64,000 nt of DNA from Actinomycetota bacterium (GTDB lineage Bacteria > Actinomycetota > Geothermincolia > Geothermincolales > RBG-13-55-18). Of this stretch, positions 8,083 to 18,791 are shown one piece after another. Numbering within the stretch: position 1 is the first letter of the stretch; each line of letters begins with the position of its first letter. The translations under genes were made by a program, and so were the position numbers. Below the pieces are notes generated by a model, which worked only from the letters and a program-made list of their open reading frames with translations, was not told the DNA's origin and did no database searches. Where the stretch lies: NCBI GenBank assembly GCA_030019255.1, contig JASEFK010000007.1, positions 31,613 to 95,612 of the forward strand, in the 5' to 3' direction.

Positions 8083-8631
8083 TCACGTGTACCTGCCCTC
8101 CAGGCGGAGTGCGGCCAGGGCCAGCCCCGCCACCGTCTTGGAATCCTTAACCTCCCCTTTCTCCACCAGTCCCAGGGCCTGGTCCAGGGGCATGCGCACC
8201 ACCTCGAGGAACTCATCCTCCTCCGGGGACGCCTCCCCTTCCTGGAGATCGAGGGCCATGTAGAGGTGGAGCATCTCGTCGGAAAAACCGGGCGAGGTGT
8301 AGAAGGAGGCCAGCTTCACCCACTCGCCGGCCCGGCATCCTACCTCCTCGAGGAGCTCCCGCTCCGCGCAGCGCAGGGGTTCCTCGCCGGGCGACAGTTT
8401 TCCCGCCGGTATCTCCAGGAGCATCTCCCCGGGAGCGTGCCGGTACTGGCGGACCAGGATGACCCTGCCCTCCGCGTCCACGGGGACCATGCCCACCGCT
8501 CCCCAGTGGAGGACTACCTCCCTCTCCGCCTCCCGGCCGTCGGGCAGGCGTACCCTGTCCACGTAGAGGCGCACCACTTTCCCCTCGAAGACGGTGCGCC
8601 TTTCCAGGAGCCTGTGTCCGTGTCCCTCCAT
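8083..8631 (-). CDS. Nudix hydrolase, ADP-ribose pyrophosphatase type
   Basis: Hydrolyses a nucleoside diphosphate linked to another moiety, most likely ADP-ribose. 182 residues. The complete Nudix box is visible at about residues 80-102: GKLSPGEEPLRCAERELLEE then VGC, matching GX5EX7REUXEEXGU. VILVRQYRHAPG before the box and the GFSDEMLHLYMA segment after it fit the NudF/ADPRase subgroup. The ATG at 8631 is chosen because GAGGGG lies six bases upstream; it overlaps the stop of the M20 peptidase gene by one base (TGATG), which implies translational coupling. Confidence 0.9.
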   Translation of the reverse strand: MEGHGHRLLERRTVFEGKVVRLYVDRVRLPDGREAEREVVLHWGAVGMVPVDAEGRVILVRQYRHAPGEMLLEIPAGKLSPGEEPLRCAERELLEEVGCRAGEWVKLASFYTSPGFSDEMLHLYMALDLQEGEASPEEDEFLEVVRMPLDQALGLVEKGEVKDSKTVAGLALAALRLEGRYT

Positions 8632-9755
8632 CACTTTCCCCTCAGTCTTCCCGCCGCCCCGGCTATCTCCCGGCACAGCCGTTCCAAGCGGTGCAGGTCC
8701 TCTATCTCCAGGTACTCGTGGGTGGTGTGGGCCTCACGGGAGCCCATGGTGAGCACCAGGGATTTTATTCCCGCCGCGTTCAGGAAGTTGGCGTCGCTCC
8801 CCCCTCCCGAGGAACGAACTTCCATCCTCATGCCCATGGCCTTCCCGGCCTCCTCGGCCAGGAGAACCAAGGGGTCGCGGGGATCAATGCGGAACCCCTC
8901 GTAAGCTCGCTCGGTCCTCACCTCCACCCCCACTCCCACTGCCGCTTCCGCCTCCATGGCGGCGCGTATCATGCTTCTCCTCTGTTCCTCCAACTTCTCG
9001 TGGTCCAGGGAGCGTACTTCTCCCTCCACCACGGCGCGCTCGGGAACGATGTTCACCGCCCGGCCACCGCGTATTATCCCCACGTTGGCGGTGGTCTCGG
9101 AGTCGATGCGCCCCAAGCGCATGAGGCTCACCGCCCAGCAAGCCCCGTAAATGGCGTTGATGCCCTTTTCCGGTTCCACTCCAGCGTGCGCCGCCCGGCC
9201 AGTGAAGACAAACTCCAGGTTGTCCTGGGTGGGGGAGGCGTTTATGATCCCCCCCACCCCGCCCGAACCATCCAGGACGAAGGCGTGGCGCGAACGGATG
9301 CGGTCCCATTCCAGGTTGCGTACGCCCTGGAGCTGCTTCTCCTCAGCGATGGTGAAGAGGAATTCCAGCGGCCCGTGGGGAAACCCCCCCTCCCCGGCCA
9401 GGCGGATAAGCTCCAGCATCACCGCCACACCCGCCTTGCAATCGGCTCCCAGCACGGTCTTCCCGGCGGATATGATCCTTTTCCCCTGCACCATGGGCTC
9501 CACGCCCCGGCCCGGGCTCACCGTGTCCAGGTGGGAGCAGAAGAGCAGCGGAGGCGCCACCACGCCGTCGGCGGGGACGTACACGTAAACGTTGCCCGCC
9601 TCCCCGCCCACCGCCTTTCCCGCATTGTCCACGTAAGCCTCAAAACCGTAGTCCCGGGACTTCCGTACGACGAAGTCCACCACCCGGCCCTCGTGGAAGG
9701 TCTCGCTGTCAATTTTTACCAATTCAAGGAAGGTCTCCAGGAGCCGATCTTCCAT
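8631..9755 (-). CDS. M20 family metallopeptidase, PepT-like
   Basis: Probable two-zinc aminopeptidase or related amidohydrolase of the M20 family. 374 residues. Metal ligands and catalytic residues are in place: LLFCSHLDTVSPG (His and Asp), GADCKAGVAVMLEL (bridging Asp), FTIAEEKQLQGV (catalytic Glu and metal Glu), FVLDGSGGVG and a late His in REAHTTHEYLE. A central lid domain begins with FVFTGRAAHAGVEPEKG. This pattern, including the EEKQLQG motif, resembles the tripeptide aminopeptidase T branch, but the exact substrate cannot be told. ATG at 9755 with GGAGG ten bases upstream. Followed by the Nudix gene with a one-base overlap. Confidence 0.88.
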   Translation of the reverse strand: MEDRLLETFLELVKIDSETFHEGRVVDFVVRKSRDYGFEAYVDNAGKAVGGEAGNVYVYVPADGVVAPPLLFCSHLDTVSPGRGVEPMVQGKRIISAGKTVLGADCKAGVAVMLELIRLAGEGGFPHGPLEFLFTIAEEKQLQGVRNLEWDRIRSRHAFVLDGSGGVGGIINASPTQDNLEFVFTGRAAHAGVEPEKGINAIYGACWAVSLMRLGRIDSETTANVGIIRGGRAVNIVPERAVVEGEVRSLDHEKLEEQRRSMIRAAMEAEAAVGVGVEVRTERAYEGFRIDPRDPLVLLAEEAGKAMGMRMEVRSSGGGSDANFLNAAGIKSLVLTMGSREAHTTHEYLEIEDLHRLERLCREIAGAAGRLRGK

Positions 9756-9940
9756 CTCCACCGTTCCTCCCGTATTTTGAGCCCCGGGCCTTGCACTCCT
9801 CCCCGCCGCTTTCCGGCATCCGGATGGCGCAGCACCCGTCCCCAAGTCTCCATGCGCTTCGATCCCGCAATTTCGGCCTTTGCAACCCCCGCCGCCCGGC
9901 TCCGCAGGCTGCGGGTAACGGAATCCCGACTGATCTCGCC

Positions 9941-11581
<1,641 letters not shown>

Positions 11582-11741
11582 TCTTCAACCTCCCCCATGA
11601 ATCGGCTACCGTTCACCCATCATCCACGTCTTCCTCCATGCCGCAATCCGGACCGCGGAGCTCCAGCCGGTTTTCGCCCGGCAGGTTCCGGCCCTGCGGA
11701 AATTCCCCTGATTTATCCTTTAAAAGATTCTTTAAAAGGAG

Positions 11742-11772
11742 ACGGAATCCCTACGAACCTCAGGGATTCCGT
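11742..11772 (-). terminator. Stem-loop with T-rich tail
   Basis: ACGGAATCCCT and AGGGATTCCGT form a perfect 11-bp stem around a 9-base loop. On the minus strand the stem is followed by CTCCTTTTAAAG, so it could act as a terminator; no gene immediately upstream on that strand is known to end here. Confidence 0.5.
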
Positions 11773-11915
11773 CCTCCTTCCGTCCTCGGTATACGCGCCT
11801 ACGGTTATGACCGCTCACCCCGCTTTCCGGTCATCATCCCGCTTTTCCAGTATAGAGCATACCGAACAGCCCTTCAACCGAACGAATTCTGCCGGGATGA
11901 CAGGGTGCTTCCCAG

Positions 11916-11958
11916 CTTTTTTCAATCCCGAAAGCGCCTGCTTGAACGATAAAACATC
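11916..11958. repeat. Dispersed intergenic repeat, copy A
   Basis: Matches 55817-55858 at roughly 32 of 42 positions by eye; shared blocks are TTTTTCAA, AAGCGCCT and AACGAT. Weaker similarity (CCGNGATGAC) continues to the left. Confidence 0.4.
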
Positions 11959-12312
11959 CGAGGCGTGACGGTCCGTGCCGCTATGTCTTTCCCGTAAGAT
12001 CGATGCCAACGGCATCCGACCGCCGACTCTCCGTACGAATGGCGGCGAAGAACCCTGGCCACTCGCCCGTCCCGGAGTCTCATCAAACCTCAGCGCCAAC
12101 AGCGAGGTATGGCACGGGCATCCGAGCCCTGCGGCCCGTAGGCTGCGGCGGAATTCAGGTCCCTATCGCGGGGTAGCGCCTCGCGGAACACCATCCGAGG
12201 TCTGAAGTCCGAGGGTTGCCGAGGTTTTCTGAGGGCTGCGCGTTCCGCTATCCGGGGCGTAAGGGCGTATAAATCCTTTAGGCAGGAATCCTCATGAGCA
12301 GCGGAAACGAAG

Positions 12313-13062
12313 ATGGAGATAGCGAGGGTGAAGAGGGAAAGCAAGTACGTCCTGGCCTTCAACTCCAGCCCCCGCAAGGAGAAGGGGTTGACGGCCCTGG
12401 TGCTCGAGCGCTTTATGGCTGGAGCCGCCTCCGCTGGAGCGGAGACGGAGACCGTGTACCTGGCGGAGAAAAAAATCGCCGACTGCCTTGGTTGCCTGCA
12501 ATGCTGGTTTAAGACCCCGGGTGTGTGCCGTCACAAGGACGACGTTCCGGAGCTGCACGCCAAGATGTTGCGGGCAGACGTCCTGGTTTACGCCACCCCC
12601 CTTTACATCTGCACCATGAACGCGATTATGAAACGGTTTTTGGACCGCATCATGCCCCTGGCCGAGCCCTATCAGCATTACGAGGATGGAGTGTGCTCTC
12701 ACCCCCGCAAAGACCAGCGCGAGAATGAGCAACGCACCGTCCTGGTGTCCACCTGTGGGTTCCCGGGACTCAGGAACTTCGATCCCCTGGTGTTCACCTT
12801 CCAGCGCATCGCCGAGGTAGGCGGGGGAAACCTGCACGCCTCCATCCTCTTCCCCTCCTCGCCGCTTCTGGCGCGCGACCCTTGCCCCGCCTCCGAACAG
12901 CTGGAGCACGTGTTCCGCGCCGGACGGGAAGTGGTGGGAGACGGTATCAGCGAGGAGACCCGGGCCGGCTACAGCCGTCCCTATGTGGACCCCCGGGAAT
13001 ACGTGGAGGAGATGAACGCCTTTTTCCGCGCCCTGCGCGAGAACGCGGCGCGACCTGCGTAA
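12313..13062 (+). CDS. Flavodoxin-like NAD(P)H-dependent oxidoreductase (iron-sulfur flavoprotein type)
   Basis: 249 residues. The FMN-binding loop AFNSSPRKEKGLTALV opens a flavodoxin fold, and the DCLGCLQCWFKTPGVC stretch gives the compact cysteine motif typical of iron-sulfur flavoproteins and related NADPH-dependent FMN reductases; VLVYATPLYICTMNAIMKRF is the second conserved block. Likely a redox enzyme of cytosolic electron transfer; partner unknown. The start is uncertain: ATG 12313 has no good ribosome site, and GTG 12328 in frame has GGAG about ten bases upstream. It is the only plus-strand gene between pyrG and the metal-transport operon, so it must have its own promoter. Confidence 0.8.
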   Translation: MEIARVKRESKYVLAFNSSPRKEKGLTALVLERFMAGAASAGAETETVYLAEKKIADCLGCLQCWFKTPGVCRHKDDVPELHAKMLRADVLVYATPLYICTMNAIMKRFLDRIMPLAEPYQHYEDGVCSHPRKDQRENEQRTVLVSTCGFPGLRNFDPLVFTFQRIAEVGGGNLHASILFPSSPLLARDPCPASEQLEHVFRAGREVVGDGISEETRAGYSRPYVDPREYVEEMNAFFRALRENAARPA

Positions 13063-13195
13063 GGGGATTACCTATCATGTTGGTAAAACTCGCCCATTTA
13101 TTTATCCGGCTTGGATCTTGATGATCTACATCCCTTGCGCCGCACGGGCCGAACGTAAAATCCCCAAGTGTTAGAGGTACCGCCCTAAGCGACGA

Positions 13196-14011
13196 TCATC
13201 TTCCCCGGCGGCGCAGGTACTTTCTACGCGGCGATAGGGCGTAGGCGAGGAGAAAGAGGAAGAAGAGGACCAGGACGATGGACGCGCCGGAGGCCACGTC
13301 GAAGAGGTAGGAAAGGTAAAGCCCGGCGACCACCGAGGCTGTCCCCACGACCTCCGCGGCGACCAGGACCCCACGGTAATTGCGGAAGAGTTGCATTCCC
13401 GCCGCGGCGGGGATGACCAGCAGCGCGGACACCAGGATTATCCCCACCAGCTTGATGGAGACCACCACCACCAGGGCCAGAAAGACCAGGAAGGCGTAAT
13501 CCACGCTTCTCACTGGAAGCCCGCTCGCCATGGCCGTCTCCCGGTCGAAGGCTATGAACAACAACTCCTTGAAGAAGAGGGACAGAAAGGCCAGGGAAAG
13601 GAGGGCTACCAACCCCATGATCAGCACGTCCATCCAGCGCAGGGCCAGTATGCTTCCGAAGAGATAACTCATCAGGTCCAGGTTGTAGGCGCGGGCCGCC
13701 CGGACCAGGACCACGCCCAGGGCCATGGCCGCGGCGAAAAGGATGCCGATCACGGTGTCCTCGTGCACCTTCCCCCTTTCGCCCAGCCACCCTATGCCCA
13801 GGGCCACCAGGACGCAGAACCCTCCCGCGGTGAGCAGGGGGTTCAGGCCTGAGGCCAGCCCCAGGGCCACGCCCCCGAAGGCGGCGTGGGAGATGCCCAT
13901 ACCCACGAAAGCCATCCTCCTGACTACCACCAGGAAGGAGAGCAGGGAACACACTGCAGCGATGATCACGCCCCCCACAAGGGCTCGCTGGGCGAACCCA
14001 TAGGCCAGCAA
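13196..14011 (-). CDS. Metal ABC transporter permease (ZnuB/MntB family)
   Basis: Integral membrane subunit of a zinc- or manganese-type importer. 271 residues with about eight hydrophobic segments, starting GVIIAAVCSLLSFLVVV; the family signature GISHAAFGGVALG near residue 40 and the SALLVIPAAAGMQL segment are visible. The C-terminus is very basic (PRRKYLRRRGR). TTG start at 14011, with AAAGGAGG six bases upstream. It follows the ATPase gene by 190 bp on the same strand, a longer gap than the 4-bp overlap between the other two subunits. Confidence 0.92.
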   Translation of the reverse strand: MLAYGFAQRALVGGVIIAAVCSLLSFLVVVRRMAFVGMGISHAAFGGVALGLASGLNPLLTAGGFCVLVALGIGWLGERGKVHEDTVIGILFAAAMALGVVLVRAARAYNLDLMSYLFGSILALRWMDVLIMGLVALLSLAFLSLFFKELLFIAFDRETAMASGLPVRSVDYAFLVFLALVVVVSIKLVGIILVSALLVIPAAAGMQLFRNYRGVLVAAEVVGTASVVAGLYLSYLFDVASGASIVLVLFFLFLLAYALSPRRKYLRRRGR

Positions 14012-14201
14012 TACGTCCTCCTTTCCCGCTACCTATAGCCTTCTCGCGGCTGCTTCCTCGCTCCGCGCCGCGGGTGGCGCGTGCCACATCCGGCTCCACC
14101 TTAACGCCTCATCCTCCGGATTGGAGCAGTCCATGGGCCCAAGGGTCGGGGTAACTGACGCTCCATGGTCCTGACGCCGCCGGTTTTCCGCACCCGCCCA
14201 C

Positions 14202-15014
14202 CTATTCCGGCGGGCTTCCGCATCCCGCCCCGGCCAGAAAATCGAACTCGCAGCGGTAGGCTTCCCTCAGCCTCTCGCTCCCCAGGACCTCTCGAGGTGG
14301 TCCGTGCAGGTGCATGCTGCGGTTGATGCAGACGATCTCGTCCGCGAAGCGGGCCAGGACGTTGACGTCATGGGACACGAAGACCACCGTCAGCTTCTTC
14401 TCCTCCTTCAGCCTCACCAGAAGGTCCATGAACCTGGCCTGTGACTCCAGGTCCAGTCCCGCGGTGGGCTCGTCGAGGAGCAGGATACTGGTTTCCAGGC
14501 ACAGGGCCCGCGCCAGGAAGGCCCTCTTCTGCTGCCCACCGGAGAGTTCCCCGATGGGTTTTCTTTCCAGTCCCTGCAGGCCCACGTCGGCGATGCTGCG
14601 GAGTACCGCCTCCCGGTCCGCCCGGGTGGGGAAGCGCAAGGGCCCGATGCAGCAGGCCCGCCCCATCATCACCACGTCGTAGACGGATACCGGGAAACGG
14701 GGATCGAAGAGCACCTGCTGGGGCATGTACCCGATGTGGTGCAGTTCGTGTCTCAACTCCCGGGGGCTGAGGCCCAGCACCCGGATGCTGCCCCTCTCCG
14801 GGGTAACCAGGCCCAGGACGGCCCGGAGGAGGGTGGTCTTCCCGGCTCCGTTGGGGCCGATTATCCCCAGGAAACTCCCCTCCCGGACCTGAAAGGTTAT
14901 GTCCTCCAGGATGGTGTGGCCGTCCCTGCGCACCCATAGGTCCCGGACCTGGATGACCTGGCGAGCCTCCTTGTCCTCCGCGGTCAGGAACTCGCGCACC
15001 CGACACCTCTTCAC
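14202..15014 (-). CDS. Metal ABC transporter ATP-binding protein (ZnuC/MntA family)
   Basis: ATPase of the metal importer. 270 residues. Walker A GPNGAGKTTLL, Q-loop in YMPQQV, signature LSGGQQKR, Walker B LLLDEPTAGLD and the switch His in VFVSHDVNV are all intact. The GTG start at 15014 overlaps the binding-protein stop by four bases (GTGA). An N-terminal tail of about 20 residues precedes the first beta strand; a later start is possible, but the overlap supports this one. Confidence 0.93.
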   Translation of the reverse strand: MKRCRVREFLTAEDKEARQVIQVRDLWVRRDGHTILEDITFQVREGSFLGIIGPNGAGKTTLLRAVLGLVTPERGSIRVLGLSPRELRHELHHIGYMPQQVLFDPRFPVSVYDVVMMGRACCIGPLRFPTRADREAVLRSIADVGLQGLERKPIGELSGGQQKRAFLARALCLETSILLLDEPTAGLDLESQARFMDLLVRLKEEKKLTVVFVSHDVNVLARFADEIVCINRSMHLHGPPREVLGSERLREAYRCEFDFLAGAGCGSPPE

Positions 15015-15970
15015 CGCAATGCCTCCTCCATGATGTCCAGGTTATAGCGGATGAGCGCGCAGTAATCCCCTCTCTCCAGGTCCCCCAGGTCCCCCAGGGG
15101 ATCCAGCATCCACACCCTTACCTCCCCCTCCGATTCCTCGGCCACGGCCTCCGCTACCCGGGGGTTGAACTGCTCCTCGGCGAAGACGGCCTTGATCCCC
15201 CGACCCCTGGCCAGCTCCACCAGGGCGGCGATCTCTCCCGCCGATGGCTCCTTGCCGGGCAGCTCCTCGATGACCCCCGCCTGCCGCAACCCGTAACGGC
15301 GGGCGAAGTAAGTCCAGCTGGAATGGAAGGAGATGAATTCCCGGTGGGTAAAGGCCGCGGTACGCCGGAGAACCTCCTCGTGGAGGGAGGTCATCCTGGC
15401 GCGCAATTCCGACGCCCTTTCCCGGAAGTATTCCGCGTACTCCGGACCCGTTCTCACCAGGCCCTCCTCCACGGCATCCACGATGTGCAAGGCCAGGACG
15501 GGGTCCAGCCACAGGTGCGGGTCGTAGATGCCGTGCCCGTGGCCACCCGCTTCCTCCTCCTCTCCGTGGCTGTCCGACCCTTCCGCCCGGGCGGGAAGCA
15601 ACTCCTCGGGAGGCACGGCCTCCGCCGCCTCCACCACCACGAGGTCCGGGTTTCCCACCCGGGAATGTATATCCTCCGCCCAGGGGATGAGACCTAGGCC
15701 GTTTATCACCAGCAGGTCGGCCCCGGCTAAAAAACTCACCTGCCCCGCCGAGAGCTCGTAGGTATGGGGGCTGGAACCGGGAGGCACCAGCACCTCCACC
15801 TCCACGTGATCGCCTCCCACCTCCCGGCAGATCATGGCCAGGGGCACGATGTCCGCAGCCACACGGAGCTTTCCCTCCCGCGCCGCATCCCGCCCACAGC
15901 CGGGCGAAAGGACCGACGCCAGTACGGCCAAGAGCGCCGTCAGGATCGTGAATACTCGTTTACCCGGCAA
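15011..15970 (-). CDS. Metal ABC transporter substrate-binding lipoprotein (ZnuA-like)
   Basis: 319 residues. A basic N-terminus and hydrophobic stretch end in LSPGC (Cys 25), a lipoprotein-type cleavage site, so it is anchored outside the membrane. GSSPHTYELS and DPHLWLDP carry two of the expected metal-ligand His residues, and a third lies in SFHSSWTYFARRYG. A His- and acid-rich loop (DSHGEEEEAGGHGHG) between them is a hallmark of zinc-specific ZnuA proteins, so zinc is favoured over manganese. TTG start at 15970 with GGGAGGT upstream. First gene of the operon; a dyad lies upstream at 16128-16146. Confidence 0.9.
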   Translation of the reverse strand: MPGKRVFTILTALLAVLASVLSPGCGRDAAREGKLRVAADIVPLAMICREVGGDHVEVEVLVPPGSSPHTYELSAGQVSFLAGADLLVINGLGLIPWAEDIHSRVGNPDLVVVEAAEAVPPEELLPARAEGSDSHGEEEEAGGHGHGIYDPHLWLDPVLALHIVDAVEEGLVRTGPEYAEYFRERASELRARMTSLHEEVLRRTAAFTHREFISFHSSWTYFARRYGLRQAGVIEELPGKEPSAGEIAALVELARGRGIKAVFAEEQFNPRVAEAVAEESEGEVRVWMLDPLGDLGDLERGDYCALIRYNLDIMEEALR

Positions 15971-16127
15971 AACTTACCTCCCGGACGATCCCGGCATGGC
16001 TCACTCCCCTAAATCAATTCCCGGTAAGCCGAACCTCCCTGCCCTCGTTCCGCCCACTCCAGGCCTACGAAGGAAGCGCTACGTTGAGAGCCCCTCCGCC
16101 CGGAACGCCCGTCTCATAGCCATTACC

Positions 16128-16146
16128 ATGTTTTACCAATAAACAT
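16128..16146. promoter_or_regulatory. Candidate metalloregulator operator upstream of the metal-uptake operon
   Basis: ATGTTT, seven bases, AAACAT: perfect 6-bp arms in the 216-bp gap between the recN stop and the binding-protein start. Size and AT-richness fit a Fur/Zur- or MntR-like site, but it does not match a consensus I can confirm. Confidence 0.4.
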
Positions 16147-16186
16147 CGGGCTACCCATCTCCCGGCCGGCGCCCCGCAACCTCCAC

Positions 16187-17881
16187 TCAACCCTCCTTTC
16201 CACCCTCCACCGACGAGGCCCTTCCACCCAGCATGGCCAGGGCATGTTCGCGGGCCGTCCTTTCCTCCCCACCCAGCATGCGCACCAGCTCCCCCACCCT
16301 CCCCGACCCGTCCAGCCTACGGATCTCGGTTATTATTCCCTTTCCGGTCTGCCTCTTTTCCACCGCCAGGTGGACGTCGGAAGCCGCGGCTACCTGAGGG
16401 AGGTGGGTGATGGAGAAGACCTGGTGAAAACGGGAGATGCCGGAGAGCTTGCGGGCCAGGACATCGGCCGTGGCGCCCCCTATGCCGGCGTCCACCTCGT
16501 CGAAGACCAGGGTGGGAACGGCGTCCGCTCGGGCCAGGGCCAGCTTCAGGGCCAGGGCGATGCGCGAGAGCTCCCCGCCGGAAGCGATGCGGGCCAGCGG
16601 ACGGTAGGGCAGGTCCTTGCCCGGGGAAACCTCGAACTCCACGCGGTCGCCCCCACTTTCCCCGTATTCTTCCAGGACCTCCATCCGCACGCGGAAGCGC
16701 ATGCCTCCCATGTTCAGCTCCTTGAGCTCCCGGTTGACCTCCCGGGTCAGCCGTTCCGCCAGCCGCGCTCGGGAACCCCTGAGGGCTTCCGCCGCCCTCT
16801 CCACCTCACCGCGGAGCGATTCCGCCTCCGCCCGGAACTCCTCCCTCCTCTCGTCCAGGGCCTCCAGGTCCTCCAGCCTCCGCCTGGCCCTTTCCAGGTA
16901 GGAAAGAATGTCCCCGGTGTCGCTCCCGTACTTCCTGGCCAGGCCGGCCAGATCCCGGAGGCGCGCTTCCACCTCCTCCAAGCGCCCGGGCTGGAAATCC
17001 AGCGCCTCCAGGTAGGCGTGCATCTCCCTGGCCAGCTCGGAGAGGATTCCCTCCACCTCCTCCAGGCGAGCGGCCCACCCGGAGAGGTCATCGTCCAGGG
17101 ACGCGGCCCTCTCCAGCAAGCGGCGGGCTTCCCCCAGGCGATCCAGGGCTCCTTCCCCCTCCTCTCCTCCGGAGACCGCGCCGTAGGCCTCACGGGCCGC
17201 GATGAAGAGCTCCTCCCGGTTTTGCATCCTCCTCCGTTCCCTGAGAAGTTCTTCCATCTCCCCCTCCTCGGGGTTCACGGCCTCTATCTCTCGCACCTGG
17301 TAGCGCAGGAGGTCCATCTCCCGCAGCCTTTCCGCCTCCTCCAGGCAGGCCGCTTCGTAGCGCTCCTGCGCTTCCTTCCACCGCCGGTAGAGGCCGTGGT
17401 ATTCCTTCAGAAGGGCGTCGTGTTCGGAGGGCCCGTATCCGTCGAGGTACTCAAGGTGGGTGGAGGGCCTCAGCAGGCGCTGGTGCTCGTGCTGCCCGTG
17501 GATGTCCACCAGGTATTCCCCCAGCCGGGCCAGGGTTCCCACGGGACACATCCGTCCGTTGACGTAGCAGCGACTCCTCCCGTCCGAGGATATCACTCGG
17601 CGTAGAATGATTTCTTCCTCCGGCTCCATGCCTTCGGCCTCCAGGAGCTCCCGCCACCCCTCTCCCGCCGGAGGGTCGAAGGCCGCCTCCAGCTCCATCC
17701 TCTCCGACCCGGGACTCACGAAACCGGCGTCCCCGCGTCCCCCCAGGAGCAGCCCCAAGGCCTCCACCAGTACCGTCTTTCCCGCCCCCGTCTCGCCGGT
17801 GAGCACGTTGAGTCCGGGCCCGAACTCGAGGCGCGCTTCCCTGATCAGGGCCAGGTTACGTACCTGCAGCTCCCTCAACAT
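16187..17881 (-). CDS. recN: DNA repair protein RecN
   Basis: SMC-like ATPase acting in double-strand break repair. 564 residues, normal length. Walker A LTGETGAGKTVLVEAL near residue 30, a long central coiled coil (about 150-350, rich in E, R and L), then the ABC signature IASGGELSRIALALKL and Walker B TLVFDEVDAGIGG, followed by FSITHLPQVAA. ATG at 17881 with GGAGGTG. It follows nadK by 27 bp, the conserved tlyA-nadK-recN order of Gram-positive bacteria. Confidence 0.97.
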   Translation of the reverse strand: MLRELQVRNLALIREARLEFGPGLNVLTGETGAGKTVLVEALGLLLGGRGDAGFVSPGSERMELEAAFDPPAGEGWRELLEAEGMEPEEEIILRRVISSDGRSRCYVNGRMCPVGTLARLGEYLVDIHGQHEHQRLLRPSTHLEYLDGYGPSEHDALLKEYHGLYRRWKEAQERYEAACLEEAERLREMDLLRYQVREIEAVNPEEGEMEELLRERRRMQNREELFIAAREAYGAVSGGEEGEGALDRLGEARRLLERAASLDDDLSGWAARLEEVEGILSELAREMHAYLEALDFQPGRLEEVEARLRDLAGLARKYGSDTGDILSYLERARRRLEDLEALDERREEFRAEAESLRGEVERAAEALRGSRARLAERLTREVNRELKELNMGGMRFRVRMEVLEEYGESGGDRVEFEVSPGKDLPYRPLARIASGGELSRIALALKLALARADAVPTLVFDEVDAGIGGATADVLARKLSGISRFHQVFSITHLPQVAAASDVHLAVEKRQTGKGIITEIRRLDGSGRVGELVRMLGGEERTAREHALAMLGGRASSVEGGKEG

Positions 17882-17908
17882 CTCGCACCTCCGGACGGGC
17901 TTCTCACA

Positions 17909-18766
17909 TCACTTCCCCTCGGGGAACTCGAACTTCTCGAGCAGCAAGGAGTAGAAGGAGTATCCTGCCTTCTTGATCATCTTCAGGCGGCGGGGGGCCT
18001 TGCGGATGAGCACCTTTCCCCCGTGAGGGAGTTCCACCTCCTCCCTGCCGTCCACGGATATGGAGGGCATCACCTTCTCCCGCCGCGCCAGGACCTCTAT
18101 CTCGCTCTGGGGGGAGATTATCACCGAGCGGTCCACCAGCGAATGGCTGCAGATGGGGGTGAGGATGATGCATTCCAGGGTGGGCTCCACTATCGGCCCG
18201 CCGGCGGACAGGGAGTAGGCGGTGGAACCGGTGGGGGTGGAGAAGATGACCCCGTCGCCGGAGTAGTAATGGAAGTAATTGCCATTTATCTCCACCTCCA
18301 GGCGTATCATCCTCTGCAGCTCCCGCTTCCCCACCACCACCTCGTTGAGGGCGTACAGCGGCCGGCCCCCACAACCCTCCCTTATCCAGCACTCCAACAG
18401 CATCCGCTCCTGCAGCAGGTAGCGCCCCCGGAGGACCTCCTCCAGCCCGGGATACATGCCCTCCATCTCCAGGGCGGTGAGGAACCCCTTCTTGCCCAGG
18501 TTGACCCCCACCACGGGGGCGTCCGCCCGGTAGGCGAAGGAGGAGGCGCGAAGCATGGCCCCGTCCCCACCCAAGGATATCACCAGGTCCAGGTCGCGCA
18601 GGAAATCCCCCTCTTCCAACCCGCAGTCCGGACACCCCGAGGCCTCGGCGTCCTCCCGGAGCATCCTCACCTCCAGTCCCATCTTCTCCAGCCAGCGCCG
18701 CAGTTCTCCCGCGGCCCGCAGGGTCTCCTCCTTGTAAATATGGGGCATGATGCCCACGTTTCTCAC
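17909..18766 (-). CDS. nadK: NAD kinase
   Basis: Phosphorylates NAD to NADP. 285 residues from the chosen start. SLGGDGAMLRA holds the GGDG motif, NEVVVGK the NE motif, and FSTPTGSTAYSLSAGGPIV the conserved substrate loop. The GTG at 18766 has AAAGGAGG seven bases upstream and begins VRNVGIMPHIYK, the usual start of the fold; the frame stays open 25 codons further upstream but those residues overlap the end of tlyA and look non-coding. Confidence 0.95.
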   Translation of the reverse strand: MRNVGIMPHIYKEETLRAAGELRRWLEKMGLEVRMLREDAEASGCPDCGLEEGDFLRDLDLVISLGGDGAMLRASSFAYRADAPVVGVNLGKKGFLTALEMEGMYPGLEEVLRGRYLLQERMLLECWIREGCGGRPLYALNEVVVGKRELQRMIRLEVEINGNYFHYYSGDGVIFSTPTGSTAYSLSAGGPIVEPTLECIILTPICSHSLVDRSVIISPQSEIEVLARREKVMPSISVDGREEVELPHGGKVLIRKAPRRLKMIKKAGYSFYSLLLEKFEFPEGK

Positions 18767-18791
18767 CGACCGTCCTCCTTTCCTTCTGAGG

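Larger units (their letters stand above)
11582..12312. other. Intergenic region between pyrG and the flavodoxin-like gene
   Basis: 731 bp without a convincing gene. It holds a hairpin (11742-11772), and a copy of a dispersed repeat at 11916-11958 (both listed). A 94-codon minus frame at 11815-12099 overlaps the repeat but has no ribosome site. The pyrG promoter (minus) is expected here but is not clear. A TATAAA string near 12269 could be a -10 for the plus-strand gene; no -35 is evident. Confidence 0.5.

Noticed and set aside
11815..12099. 94-codon minus-strand frame
   Set aside because: No ribosome site, no recognisable domain; overlaps the dispersed repeat, which explains its apparent similarity to 55800-55860.
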